Positions 6,392 through 13,681 of a DNA stretch of 13,681 nt are shown here, piece after piece. The number at the start of each line of letters is the position of its first letter. The first letter of the stretch is position 1. The notes under the pieces were generated by a model, which was not told the origin of the DNA, did not search any database, and worked only from the letters and a program-made list of their open reading frames with translations. Made by a program: the position numbers and the translations under genes. This stretch comes from Gemmatimonadota bacterium (lineage in GTDB: Bacteria; Gemmatimonadota; Gemmatimonadetes; Longimicrobiales; RSA9): the NCBI GenBank assembly GCA_019689775.1, contig JADGGV010000052.1, positions 1-13,681 of the forward strand. The letters are read 5' to 3'.

Positions 6392-6418
6392 TGTCACAAG
6401 CTCCGCCGCCCGCGCGTT
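6392..6418 (+). promoter_or_regulatory. Candidate ECF-type promoter of the sigma-factor gene
   Basis: TGTCACA (6392-6398) is followed after 16 bases by CGTT (6415-6418), about 28 bases before the GTG start. This closely resembles the TGTCACA-16-CGTC promoter described for ECF41 sigma factors, although this sigma lacks the ECF41 C-terminal extension. I infer autoregulation by the downstream sigma factor. Confidence 0.5.
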
Positions 6419-6446
6419 CTTGCGCTAGGACGGCAGGGTTGACCCC

Positions 6447-6941
6447 GTGGATTTCGACGCGCTGTTCCACCGCCTCTATCCGTCCCTCTTCCGGTATCTG
6501 AACCGACTCACCGGAGACATCGACGTGGCGGAGGATATCGCGCAAGAGGCCTTCGTTCGCCTGCTGGCCCAGGATCTGCCCGATGCCGAGGCCCGGCCGT
6601 GGCTCTTCGCCGTGGCGACGAACCTGGTCCGGGACCGCGCCCGCAAGCAGGAGCGCCGGCAGCGGCTGCTGAAGGCGGAGCCGGTCCTGCCGACCGCGTC
6701 GCCCCGCCCCGACGAGGCGGTCGAGCGACGGGAGCAGATCGAGCGAGTCCGCGCGGCCCTCGGGCGCCTCGCTCCGCGGGACCAGCAACTGCTCCTGATG
6801 CGCGAGGAAGGGTTCACCTACGAGGAGATGGCGAGGACGGTCGGCGTCGCCCCGAGTTCCGTCGGTACGTTGATCGCACGGGCGCTCCGGCGCTTCGCCG
6901 GGGCCTATGCGCAAGAGGCAGGGAATGACCCACGTCAGTGA
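6447..6941 (+). CDS. ECF-type RNA polymerase sigma factor
   Basis: Protein of 164 residues, standard size for a minimal ECF sigma. GTG 6447 is the start; the ribosome-binding site is weak (GCAGGG). Sigma region 2 spans about 5-68: LFHRLYPSLFRYLNRLTG, then VAEDIAQEAFVRLL and PWLFAVATNLVRDRAR. Region 4 spans about 95-150: LGRLAPRDQQLLLMREEGF, then TYEEMARTVGVAPSSVGTLI and ARALRRF. There is no SnoaL-like or other extra C-terminal domain. Its 3' end overlaps the anti-sigma gene by 17 bases, a sign of translational coupling and joint function. It would redirect RNA polymerase to envelope-stress-type promoters when released. The exact ECF group cannot be told by eye. Confidence 0.95.
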   Translation: MDFDALFHRLYPSLFRYLNRLTGDIDVAEDIAQEAFVRLLAQDLPDAEARPWLFAVATNLVRDRARKQERRQRLLKAEPVLPTASPRPDEAVERREQIERVRAALGRLAPRDQQLLLMREEGFTYEEMARTVGVAPSSVGTLIARALRRFAGAYAQEAGNDPRQ

Positions 6942-7731
6942 GGGGGTGCTCCAGGCATTCCTCGACGACGAGCTGGAGCCGGTGGAGCGCGGCGCGGTCG
7001 CCGCGCACCTCCTGGCGTGTCCGGCGTGCCGGGCCGAGCTCGATCGTCTGCGCGCCGACGCGGCCGTCTTCTCCGCCGCGCTGGCCGCGCTCGACGTGGC
7101 GCCTGACCTCGTGGCGGCCCGCCGCCGGATCGTCCCCGGCCCGCGCGTGCGCATTGGGCCCCAGCGCTCCATTGCCTCGACGACTCGCCGCGCCGCCGTC
7201 CGCGCCGCGGTGCTCGTCCTCCTCGGCGCCGCGGCCGCTTCCGCGGCAGTCCCCGGCTCTCCCGTCCGCCGCTTCGTCGTCAACGTCTGGCACGAGGCCA
7301 CCCGACTCGTCGTCGGCACGCCGGAGCGTCCGCGCCGGCCGCTCCCGCCGCCGGTGGCGACGGCGCCCGCGCCGCCGCCCGCCGAGGCGCCCACCGCGGG
7401 CGTGTCCGTCCGGCCCTACGAGGACCGCATCACCGTCGGGCTGGGCGCGCTCCCGGCCAACGCCCGCATCCGCGTCCGGCTCGTCGACGGGGACCGCGCG
7501 ACCGTCGAGGCGAGCGGCGCCCCGAGGGCGCCTCGCTTCCGCACGAGCCCCGGCCGCATCGAGATGGACGGCGCGGCGCGCGACGTTCGCATCGAGGTGC
7601 CCCGCTCGGTGGAAAACGCGATCGTCGTCGTCAACGGGCGGCCGTACTTCCAGAAGAGCGGCAACGCCGTCCGCTTCCTCGCGCCGGCCGACACCGCCGG
7701 CGCCGAGATCACCTTCCAGCTCCGTCCCTGA
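6925..7731 (+). CDS. Zinc-finger (zf-HC2) single-pass anti-sigma factor with periplasmic domain
   Basis: Protein of 268 residues. I prefer ATG 6925 (AGAGG six bases upstream) over in-frame ATG 6907, which adds six residues. The N-terminal anti-sigma domain carries the zf-HC2 motif H28-x3-C32-x2-C35 in HLLACPACRAEL, preceded by LQAFLDDELEPVERGAVAAH. A single membrane helix lies at about 90-110 (AAVRAAVLVLLGAAAASAAV). It is followed by a proline-rich linker (about 136-157) and a roughly 110-residue beta-rich domain ending in AEITFQLRP. It should bind and inhibit the overlapping sigma factor in the cytoplasm, with the outer domain sensing a signal in the periplasm. The sensor domain is not one I recognise. 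Confidence 0.93.
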   Translation: MTHVSEGVLQAFLDDELEPVERGAVAAHLLACPACRAELDRLRADAAVFSAALAALDVAPDLVAARRRIVPGPRVRIGPQRSIASTTRRAAVRAAVLVLLGAAAASAAVPGSPVRRFVVNVWHEATRLVVGTPERPRRPLPPPVATAPAPPPAEAPTAGVSVRPYEDRITVGLGALPANARIRVRLVDGDRATVEASGAPRAPRFRTSPGRIEMDGAARDVRIEVPRSVENAIVVVNGRPYFQKSGNAVRFLAPADTAGAEITFQLRP

Positions 7732-8093
7732 CCGCGCCCGGGCTCCCTCGGAGCCCGGCGGGGAACACCAGCCCTCCAGTCCTGTACCATTCGCCGGTGC
7801 TGGTCCGGAGCGGTCGCGGCGCGCTCGCGCCGGGCGACGGCCATCGCCGGTCGCCTGCCCCTTGCCGGCCGCTCCCGCCGAGCCCACCATTACTGCATGC
7901 GATCAGGCAGGCGACTACGTCGCGCGGCGGCTGGACGCCGGGCCGCGACGCCCGACCGGCATCGTCGTCCGATGCCGGCGGCCGCCGTGTGGCCCGGCGA
8001 GCGGCACCCGCCGACCGTGCGTGCGGCGATGGCCGGAAGCCTGCGTCCGTCCGGGTCGGTCACGATCCCGTGCGACCAAAGGATCCGTAGTCG
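7732..8093 (+). other. 362-base intergenic region before the receptor gene
   Basis: No convincing gene is present: the open frames here have no ribosome-binding site and no recognisable composition. Visible elements are the terminator at 7738-7758 and an 8-bp hairpin CCGGCATC / GATGCCGG with a 7-base loop at 7956-7978. AAAGGA at 8078-8083 is the likely ribosome-binding site for ATG 8094. I looked for cobalamin or similar riboswitch boxes, common upstream of TonB-type receptors, and did not see them. A long structured leader is possible. Confidence 0.5.
7738..7758 (+). terminator. Hairpin terminator after the anti-sigma gene
   Basis: CCGGGCTCC-CTC-GGAGCCCGG is a perfect 9-bp stem with a 3-base loop, six bases after the stop codon. 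It lacks a T-tract, as often in GC-rich genomes. Confidence 0.65.
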
Positions 8094-10316
8094 ATGAGCT
8101 TCGTCGCCCTCGCCCTCTCGCTCGTTCTCGCGACGTCCGCCGACGGTCCGCCGGACGGGCTCGTGCGGGGGCAGGTGCGCAGCGGTACGACCGGCAACCC
8201 GCTGCCGTACGCGACCGTCGAGGTCGTGGACGCGCAGCCCGGCCTGCGGGCGGTCACGGACAGCACCGGGATGTACGTGTTGCCGCACGTGCCCGCGGGG
8301 CGCCACCTGATCCGCGCGACCCACCTCGACCACGCTCCGTTCGAGGTCGAGATCCTCGTCCCCTCCGGCGCCCAGCTCGTCGTGGACATGGCGCTCGTGC
8401 TGCGGCCCGTGGAGATCCCGGCGCTGCTGGCGCGCGCGCGCGTGCGTCCGGGGGAGGACACGGTGCCGGCCGGGGTCGGCGACCTCGGGGCGGCAAGCGT
8501 CAAGGCCCTCGAGGCCACGCCCGGCGTCGCCGAGCTGGGGCTGGCCGAGGCCATGCGCACCGCGCCGGGGAACGATCCGGCCGACCCCTCCGACGTGCTC
8601 TACATCCGCGGCGGCGCCGCCGACCTGAAGCTCGTGCTGCTCGACGGCGCGCCGGTCTATGCGCCCTTCAACGTCGGCGGCCTGGTCAACGCCTTCGAGC
8701 CCGAGGTGCTGCGCGGCGCGACGCTCTACCTCGGTGGCGCGCCCGCCCGCTACGATGGCGGGCTCTCCTACGTGCTGGACCTGGAGACGCGGGCGGGGCG
8801 CCGGGATGCGACGCACGCGACCGGCGCCGTCGACCTGCTGTCGGGCCGGGCGCTGGTCGACGGGCCGCTCGGCGAGCGCGGCGGCTACATGATCGCCGGC
8901 CGGGGCGTCCACGGGCTGGGCGCGGCGCCGCTCATCAGTGGCGCGTTCCCGTACCTGTACGCGGATGCGCTCGCGCGCATGGACGTCGACCTCGGCGGGG
9001 ACGCCAGCCTGCGGGCGACCGGCTTCTGGAACCGTGAGGCCGTGCGCCTCGACGACGACGGGCCGAGCACGGGCGCCGGCTCGGCCTACTGGGGGAACGG
9101 CGCCGGCTCGGTGCGGGCGCGCGTGCCGATGCTGGGCGGGGAGGCGGAGTTCACCGCCGCCTACGGCGACTTCGAGGCGCGCCTGCCGATCGGCCGCGAG
9201 AGGCCGCTGATCGCCGACGGCGTGTCGCAGCGGGTCCGGCTGGCCGCCGACCTCTCGCGCGAGGCCGGACCGACGGACTTCTACTACGGCCTCTCCTACG
9301 ATCGGCTCTGGATCCGCTACACCGGCGGCTCCGCGGCGGGCTCGGGCGCCGACTCCGTCTTCCTCGACGCCGCCGCCGGCGGCGACGCGGTCGGCGCCTA
9401 CGTTGACGGCGCCTGGCAGCCCGGCGCCCGCGTGCGCGTCCGCGGCGGGCTGCGCGCGGACCTGTTCAGCGGTGAGCACCTGCCGCGCCTGGGGCCGCGC
9501 ATCAGCGTGATGTGGCTCCTGAGCGACCACGCCTCGCTCACCATCGCCGCGGGACAGTACCACCAGTACGTCCGTGCGTCCGAGACCGCGCTGGTCTCGC
9601 CGCCGTCCGGCGCCGCCCTCTCGCCGGTGCCGCCGCTCGCGGTCGCGCGCGCCTCGCACCTCCTGCTCGGCTTCGACCAGGAGCTGATCGACGGCGTGCG
9701 CCTCGATCTCGAGGGCTTCTACAAGAACTTCGAGGGCGTGCCCGGGCTCAACGGCTCCAGGAACGCGCAGGCCCACTCCTCCGGCGTCGATCTCTGGGTG
9801 CGGCGCAACAGCGGGCGCTACACCGGCTGGCTCGGGTACTCGCTCGCCTGGATCTGGTCGCTCGACGGCGGCCGCCCCGCCGCCGCCGACCTCTTCGCCG
9901 GCCGCCAGCTCCTCAGCGCGGGCGTCGGCGCGACCATCACGGCGCACACGCGCTTCGATCTGCGCGTCGGGTACGGGGCGGGGTTGCCGTACACGGCGGT
10001 GCCGCGCGGCGACGTCCCCGCGGCATCGGTCGGCAGCGTCGGCACGGGCTTGGCCGCGGTCGACGACGCCACGCCGCCGCCCAGCCCGACCGGTCCCGAG
10101 GACCCCTACCTGCGCGTCGACGCCGAGGTCGCGCGCACGTTCCGGGGACGGGTCTTCGGCACGCGCTTCGATCTGACGCCCTACGTGCGCGTCCTGAACG
10201 CGCTCGACCGCCGCGACGCGATCTTCTACCAGTTCGACCGCGGCCAGGACGACCAGCCCCGCGCTCTCGCCACGCTGCCGGTGCTGCCGATCGTCGGGTT
10301 CTCCTGGCGCTTCTGA
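8094..10316 (+). CDS. TonB-dependent-receptor-like outer-membrane protein
   Basis: Protein of 740 residues starting with a short signal peptide (MSFVALALSLVLATSA, cleavage near 16). Residues about 22-105 form a CarboxypepD_reg-like beta-sandwich (GLVRGQVRSGTTGNPLPYAT, then STGMYVLPHVPAGRHLIRAT). A plug-type domain follows with VLYIRGGAADLKLVLLDGAP, YAPFNVGGLVNAFEPEVLRG and ATLYLGGAPARYDGG. The remainder is a repetitive aromatic beta-barrel ending LPIVGFSWRF; the terminal Phe is the outer-membrane insertion signal. A TonB box is not obvious. It likely imports or binds an unknown ligand. The neighbouring genes give no substrate hint. It appears to be monocistronic, with repeats downstream. Confidence 0.9.
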   Translation: MSFVALALSLVLATSADGPPDGLVRGQVRSGTTGNPLPYATVEVVDAQPGLRAVTDSTGMYVLPHVPAGRHLIRATHLDHAPFEVEILVPSGAQLVVDMALVLRPVEIPALLARARVRPGEDTVPAGVGDLGAASVKALEATPGVAELGLAEAMRTAPGNDPADPSDVLYIRGGAADLKLVLLDGAPVYAPFNVGGLVNAFEPEVLRGATLYLGGAPARYDGGLSYVLDLETRAGRRDATHATGAVDLLSGRALVDGPLGERGGYMIAGRGVHGLGAAPLISGAFPYLYADALARMDVDLGGDASLRATGFWNREAVRLDDDGPSTGAGSAYWGNGAGSVRARVPMLGGEAEFTAAYGDFEARLPIGRERPLIADGVSQRVRLAADLSREAGPTDFYYGLSYDRLWIRYTGGSAAGSGADSVFLDAAAGGDAVGAYVDGAWQPGARVRVRGGLRADLFSGEHLPRLGPRISVMWLLSDHASLTIAAGQYHQYVRASETALVSPPSGAALSPVPPLAVARASHLLLGFDQELIDGVRLDLEGFYKNFEGVPGLNGSRNAQAHSSGVDLWVRRNSGRYTGWLGYSLAWIWSLDGGRPAAADLFAGRQLLSAGVGATITAHTRFDLRVGYGAGLPYTAVPRGDVPAASVGSVGTGLAAVDDATPPPSPTGPEDPYLRVDAEVARTFRGRVFGTRFDLTPYVRVLNALDRRDAIFYQFDRGQDDQPRALATLPVLPIVGFSWRF

Positions 10317-10320
10317 GCGC

Positions 10321-10346
10321 CGGCGCCGCGGCCCGGCGCCGCGGCC
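10321..10346. repeat. Tandem palindromic 13-mer after the receptor gene
   Basis: CGGCGCCGCGGCC occurs twice in direct tandem. Each copy contains the palindrome CGGCGCCG (10321-10328 and 10334-10341), so the two copies can also pair with each other as one hairpin. It lies five bases after the stop and may act as a terminator. CTTTTT follows about 20 bases later. Confidence 0.5.
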
Positions 10347-10426
10347 AAGCAGGCAGTTCCTAGCCTTTTTCCGTGGCCTGGCGCACTCGTGCGCCCGCCT
10401 TTCCCCAGCACACCGGAGGCTGCCGC

Positions 10427-11338
10427 ATGCGGCGTTGGATGGGGCGCGTCGGCGTCGGTGTCGGCGCACTGCTCGCACTCGTGCTCGTCTCGCTGGCAGG
10501 CGTCTACGGCTTCACGGCTCGCCGGATGGGCCGCCACTGGGACGGCATCCCCCGGGAGCGGATCGCGGCGCGGACGGACACGGCCTCCCTGACGCGCGGC
10601 CGCCACCTGGCCACGGCGATCGGCAAGTGCGTGGACTGCCACGGCCCGGACCTGGGCGGCCGCCTCTTCATCGATGCCGGGCCGGCGATCGGCGAGCTGT
10701 ACGCGACGAACCTGACGGGCGGGAAGGGGGGCGTTGCGCGCGCCTACACCGACGCGGACCTCGAGCGGGCGATCCGTCACGGTGTCCGGCCGGACGGCAC
10801 CCCGCTCCGCTTCATGCCGGCGGAGGAGTTCAACGCGATGAGCGACGACGACCTGGAGGCGCTGCTCGGATACCTGCGGAGCCTACCGCCGGTGGACCGT
10901 GAGCCGGGGCGCACCCGCTTGGGTCCCCTCGGCCGCGTCCTCTACCTCGCGGGGAAGTTCCCCTTGCTTGCGGCGGAGCGGATCGACCAGCGCGCGCCCC
11001 ACACGCGGACGTTCACGCCGGCGCCGACCGCGGAGTACGGCCGCTACCTCGCGCGCATCGGCGGGTGCACGGGGTGCCACGGCGAGGACCTCGCAGGCGG
11101 GCCGATCCCCGGCACGCCGCCCGACATCCCGCCGGCGCAGAACCTCACGCCGGCCGGCATCGGCTCGTGGACGGAGCAGGACTTCGTTCGGGCGCTGCGG
11201 GAGGGGAAGCGGCCGGACGGGAGCGCGATCAACCCGTTCATGCCCTGGACCTACACGGCCCAGATGACGGACGACGAGATCCGGGCGGTCTGGCTGTACC
11301 TGAGATCGGTGCCGCCGCGCGTCACGGCGAGCCGCTAG
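10427..11338 (+). CDS. Membrane-anchored dihaem cytochrome c
   Basis: Protein of 303 residues. ATG 10427 has GGAGG seven bases upstream; an in-frame GTG at 10373 was rejected. An uncleaved-looking anchor (GVGVGALLALVLVSLAGVYGF, about 9-29) is followed by two cytochrome c domains. Domain 1 has C68-V-D-C71-H72 then GPDLGG, with candidate axial Met130 in LRFMP. Domain 2 has C214-T-G-C217-H218 then GEDLAGG, with candidate Met272 in PFMPWT. The duplicated pattern (DADLERAIRHGVRPDG / EQDFVRALREGKRPDG, and DDDLEALLGYLRSLPP / DDEIRAVWLYLRSVPP) shows internal duplication. It should carry electrons in the periplasm, as in the cytochrome subunits of membrane dehydrogenases. No dehydrogenase partner is adjacent. 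Its last 17 bases overlap the convergent minus-strand gene. Confidence 0.93.
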   Translation: MRRWMGRVGVGVGALLALVLVSLAGVYGFTARRMGRHWDGIPRERIAARTDTASLTRGRHLATAIGKCVDCHGPDLGGRLFIDAGPAIGELYATNLTGGKGGVARAYTDADLERAIRHGVRPDGTPLRFMPAEEFNAMSDDDLEALLGYLRSLPPVDREPGRTRLGPLGRVLYLAGKFPLLAAERIDQRAPHTRTFTPAPTAEYGRYLARIGGCTGCHGEDLAGGPIPGTPPDIPPAQNLTPAGIGSWTEQDFVRALREGKRPDGSAINPFMPWTYTAQMTDDEIRAVWLYLRSVPPRVTASR

Positions 11339-11591
11339 GCGGCGCGGCGCTGCCGCGGCCGTCGACCATCGCCGCCCAGACCGACTCGGGCTTGAAGCAC
11401 AGGTGCAGCCCGCGATCGTCCTCGAACCAGAGCGGGTGCCCGCGCCGCAGGCGGTAGAGGATGTTGCGCTGGAGTTCCAGCGGCGACTGCTTCCAGCGTG
11501 CGCGGAACGTCACCTCGCCCTCCTCGGTGGCGAGGCGGACGAGCACCGTCGGGATGAGGTCGCGCAGCGGGATCCTTCCGTAGTAGACCAT
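11322..11591 (-). CDS. Small conserved-looking protein of unknown function
   Basis: Protein of 89 residues starting MVYYGRIPLRDLIPTVLVRL. ATG at 11591-11589 lacks a clear Shine-Dalgarno; the UDG-like gene ends 46 bases upstream on the same strand, so translation may depend on coupling. The sequence is soluble and mixed (VTFRARWKQSPLELQRNILY, then HPLWFEDDRGLHLCFKPESV) with no membrane segment or recognised motif. Its 3' end overlaps the cytochrome c gene tail to tail by 17 bases. Codon-like composition and position in the minus-strand cluster support a real gene. I do not recognise the family. Confidence 0.6.
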   Translation of the reverse strand: MVYYGRIPLRDLIPTVLVRLATEEGEVTFRARWKQSPLELQRNILYRLRRGHPLWFEDDRGLHLCFKPESVWAAMVDGRGSAAPPSGSP

Positions 11592-11637
11592 GGCGGAAAA
11601 CTGTAACCGCGTCGGGCGGTGCGGGCAATCGCCGCGT

Positions 11638-12609
11638 TCAGACGCCCTTCTCGCGCCAGAGCCGGTCGAGCCGGTCGTGCCGTGCCGCGATGCGCTCGCG
11701 CCACTCGGGGAGCGCGTAGATGCCGTCGTGTGGCGGCGCCGGCCGCTCGGCCGGAGGCTCCACGCCCAGGACCGCACGAACCGCCGCGCGCAGCGCGTCG
11801 CGCGCCTCCAGCATGCGAACGTGGAATGCGGTCTCTACCCCCGCGAAGGGGCTCATGTTCTGTGCGCTGGGGTGCGTCAGCCAGAGCAGCGCCGGCAAGG
11901 GGGCCTCGCCCCACGCCGCCTGCCAGGCGGCCAGGACCGCCGCCGACGGCGGTTCCGCGGCGGGCCACGCGGACACCGCGCCGCGACGGAGGCCGGCGCG
12001 CTCGAGCCGCGATGGCGAGAGGAGCCGGGGGACGTCGTCGTCGCCTTCCAGCCGCGCCGCCGACAGCAGGGCACGCAGGCCGACGTTGCCGAGCGCCACG
12101 ACCAGGCGCGGGCCCGCCGCGACCAGCGTGTCCCGCAGCGCATGGATGCTCGACGGGTAGGCGCCGACCGGCGCCGCGATCTCCGCGGGCGTCGGCTCGC
12201 CACCCCCCCGCGCCGGGAGCTGGTTCAGCGCCGCGGTGATGAACGTGTGGTTCCGGTCCAGGCCGATGCTCCCGAAGAGCGCGTCCAGGTTCGCCCCCGC
12301 GACGTCGCCGCCGAACGGGATGCGCGTGCCGTGCGCGCCCATGTCGCCCGCGCCCTTCCCGCCGGCGTTCCCGGGCGCCGCGCCCACCCAAAGGATGTCG
12401 ACGCGCGTCCAGGGGCCGTTGCGCCGCGACCACGCGATCGGGCGCGGCGCCGGCTCCCCGCTCCTCAGCCGGCACGGCTGCATCAGCCATTCGTCCGACA
12501 GGCATGCCGGATGGTCCGCGTGCAGGCGCCGGAAGATCGCGCGGAACCGCGCCTCCTGCCTCGCCGCCTCGCTTCTTTCGTCCGCGTTCAACTCGGTCCG
12601 TGGAAACAC
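11638..12609 (-). CDS. Uracil-DNA glycosylase superfamily protein without Fe-S cysteines
   Basis: Protein of 323 residues starting GTG (12609-12607), 16 bases after the lipid-kinase stop. Superfamily motif A is VDILWVGAAPGNAGGKGAGD (70-89). The core helices NLDALFGSIGL (107-117), then FITAAL, PTPAEIAA and PRLVVALGNVGLRALL resemble family-4 UDG. Motif B is LTHPSAQN with His246. The family-4 4Fe-4S cysteines are absent: the usual KCRPP segment reads NQLPA (129-133), and the later Cys position reads Pro147. The motif-A Glu of GEAPG is Ala77. A roughly 60-residue C-terminal extension (DGIYALPEWRERIAARHDRL) is unfamiliar. It probably acts on damaged bases in DNA, or has been repurposed. It lies between a lipid kinase and an unknown small gene. 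Confidence 0.8.
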   Translation of the reverse strand: MFPRTELNADERSEAARQEARFRAIFRRLHADHPACLSDEWLMQPCRLRSGEPAPRPIAWSRRNGPWTRVDILWVGAAPGNAGGKGAGDMGAHGTRIPFGGDVAGANLDALFGSIGLDRNHTFITAALNQLPARGGGEPTPAEIAAPVGAYPSSIHALRDTLVAAGPRLVVALGNVGLRALLSAARLEGDDDVPRLLSPSRLERAGLRRGAVSAWPAAEPPSAAVLAAWQAAWGEAPLPALLWLTHPSAQNMSPFAGVETAFHVRMLEARDALRAAVRAVLGVEPPAERPAPPHDGIYALPEWRERIAARHDRLDRLWREKGV

Positions 12610-12625
12610 AGTGTGCCCGGTGACC

Positions 12626-13516
12626 TCACGCCGGCCCGGCCATCACCGTCAACGGCCGGCGGCGAAGCCCGTAGCGGAAGCGGCGGCCCGTCATCGACTC
12701 GCCGTCCGCGTTCACCGTGATCGGGCTTCGCGTCTCCACCACGATCTCCGAGCCCTGAACGTAGAGCACGTCCGGGCTCTCCAGGTGCGATCCCGTCCGG
12801 AGATCCGGCAGGAGCGTCAGGAAGTCTAACCGCGAGAGGCCCGGTACCACCACCAGGTCCAGCTTCCCGTCCCCATACCGCGCCCGCGGCGTGATCCGCG
12901 CGCCCCCGCCCGTCTGCCGCGCGTTGCCGACGCCGAAGACCAGGAACTCGCCGTCGTGCACCACCTCGCCGTTCACGACGAAGCGCGCCGGCGTCGGGCT
13001 CAGCCCGACCAACTGCTTCGCCCCGGCGACGATGTAGGCGAACGCGCCCAGCTTCCGCTTCTGCTCCGTCGGCGACGCCGCCGTCGCCTCGGCACCGAAC
13101 CCGCCCGTCGAGACGTTGATGAAGTAGCGCCGGTTCACCCGGGCCACGTCCACCGCCAGCGGCCGGCCCTGCACCGCAACCCCCACCGCGTCGGGCACCG
13201 CGCGCGGAAGCCCCAGCCCGCTCGCGAAGTCGTTCGCCGTGCCCACCGGCACGATCCCCAGCCGCGGCTGCCAGCGACAGCGCACGATCCCGTTCACCAC
13301 CTCGTTGACCGTCCCATCCCCACCCGCCGCCACCACCACGTCGCAGCGCGCCTGCGCCGCATCCCTCGCGAAGCGCCGCGCATCCCCCCGCTCGTACGTC
13401 AGGCGCGGCCACACGCGATGCCCTCCGGCCCGCAGCCGCCTCACCGCCTCGCGCAACGCCTCCATCCGCGGGTCGTCCCCGCGCGGTCGAATGATCAGCG
13501 CGATCCTCAGCCCCAT
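12626..13516 (-). CDS. YegS/DagK-family lipid kinase
   Basis: Protein of 296 residues starting MGLRIALIIRPRGDD. ATG at 13516-13514 matches the usual start of the family; ATG 13558 would add 14 residues without similarity. The catalytic-domain signature GGDGTVNEVVNG lies at 65-76. It is followed by GIVPVGTANDFASGLGLP (87-104), NVSTGGFGAEAT (about 134-145) and the C-terminal domain motif YGDGKLDLVVVPGLSRLDFL. These proteins phosphorylate diacylglycerol, phosphatidylglycerol or related lipids with ATP at the cytoplasmic membrane face. The exact lipid cannot be told. It heads the minus-strand cluster with the UDG-like and 89-residue genes. Third positions are strongly G-rich. Confidence 0.93.
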   Translation of the reverse strand: MGLRIALIIRPRGDDPRMEALREAVRRLRAGGHRVWPRLTYERGDARRFARDAAQARCDVVVAAGGDGTVNEVVNGIVRCRWQPRLGIVPVGTANDFASGLGLPRAVPDAVGVAVQGRPLAVDVARVNRRYFINVSTGGFGAEATAASPTEQKRKLGAFAYIVAGAKQLVGLSPTPARFVVNGEVVHDGEFLVFGVGNARQTGGGARITPRARYGDGKLDLVVVPGLSRLDFLTLLPDLRTGSHLESPDVLYVQGSEIVVETRSPITVNADGESMTGRRFRYGLRRRPLTVMAGPA

Positions 13517-13621
13517 TCGCTCTATCCGCCGAAGTGTTCCAGTGACCCGCCACGACATTCGCCTGACCCGTCCACGCTGTTCGGTGCAAGAAGGTGGCCG
13601 ATCTGGACTTGCAGGAGAGGC

Positions 13622-13651
13622 TTGACGCTCTCGGGGGCGACAGGGTACCTT
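13622..13651 (+). promoter_or_regulatory. Sigma-70-type promoter reading out of the window
   Basis: TTGACG (13622-13627) and TACCTT (13646-13651) are 18 bases apart, with GG just before the -10. It points right, away from the lipid-kinase cluster, and implies a plus-strand gene starting beyond 13681. The rest of 13559-13681 shows no gene. Confidence 0.5.
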
Positions 13652-13681
13652 GGTGGCGCGTCGTGGGGGGGAGTGGGGAAG

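Noticed and set aside
7897..8097. Short plus-strand frames between the anti-sigma and receptor genes
   Set aside because: No ribosome-binding site, Arg/Pro-rich composition and no recognisable motif.
7890..10478. Open frame of 862 codons on the minus strand
   Set aside because: It mirrors the receptor gene on the other strand; low-complexity Arg/Ala/Val sequence with no domain.
2717..13641. The 13-mer TCTCGGGGGCGAC present at 2717-2729 and again at 13629-13641
   Set aside because: One copy overlaps a ribosome-binding site and the other a promoter spacer. In such a GC-rich sequence two chance copies are plausible, and there is no shared role.

Overview
This is a very GC-rich stretch of bacterial chromosome with short intergenic gaps. 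Its gene content is an outer-membrane receptor with a carboxypeptidase-regulatory-like N-domain, a DUF2911 lipoprotein-like protein, an SdpR/SdpI pair, a zinc-finger anti-sigma factor and a membrane-anchored dihaem cytochrome c. This fits a Gram-negative, respiring, soil-type bacterium. Gemmatimonadota is my best guess from composition and gene mix, but no rRNA or phylogenetic marker is present to prove it. I see no tRNA, rRNA, CRISPR array, insertion sequence or prophage.

Left part (1-1632): a Rieske-fold protein running off the left edge (minus strand) is divergent from a small protein with the ETSAxGRAL motif seen in phage-type putative annealing proteins (plus). The gap between them holds three GC palindromes. 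A DUF892/YciE-like ferritin-fold protein (minus) then converges on the ETSAxGRAL gene. It is divergent from trpS, tryptophanyl-tRNA synthetase (plus).

Middle part (2650-5940, all plus): a clear TTGACG promoter with an operator-like inverted repeat leads into an sdpR-sdpI pair with overlapping ATGA stop/start. Next come a secreted DUF2911 protein and a secreted alpha/beta hydrolase whose only sensible start is CTG. A perfect 12-bp hairpin follows.

Centre (6070-7760): a small membrane/coiled-coil protein, then an ECF sigma factor overlapping its zinc-finger, single-TM anti-sigma factor. A TGTCACA/CGTT promoter candidate suggests autoregulation, and a hairpin terminator follows.

Right part (7760-13681): a 362-base gap without a convincing gene leads to a TonB-dependent-receptor-like protein and then a dihaem cytochrome c (plus). 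The cytochrome gene overlaps tail to tail with a minus-strand cluster. In transcription order this is a YegS/DagK lipid kinase, a uracil-DNA-glycosylase-superfamily protein without the usual iron-sulfur cysteines, and an 89-residue unknown protein. A promoter reading out of the right edge serves a gene outside the window.

Most genes look like independent housekeeping or envelope functions. The tightly coupled modules are sdpR-sdpI (autorepressor and membrane immunity-type protein) and the sigma/anti-sigma pair. Several proteins keep a known fold but lack its metal-binding residues (Rieske, DUF892, UDG). I found no clear new multi-gene system.
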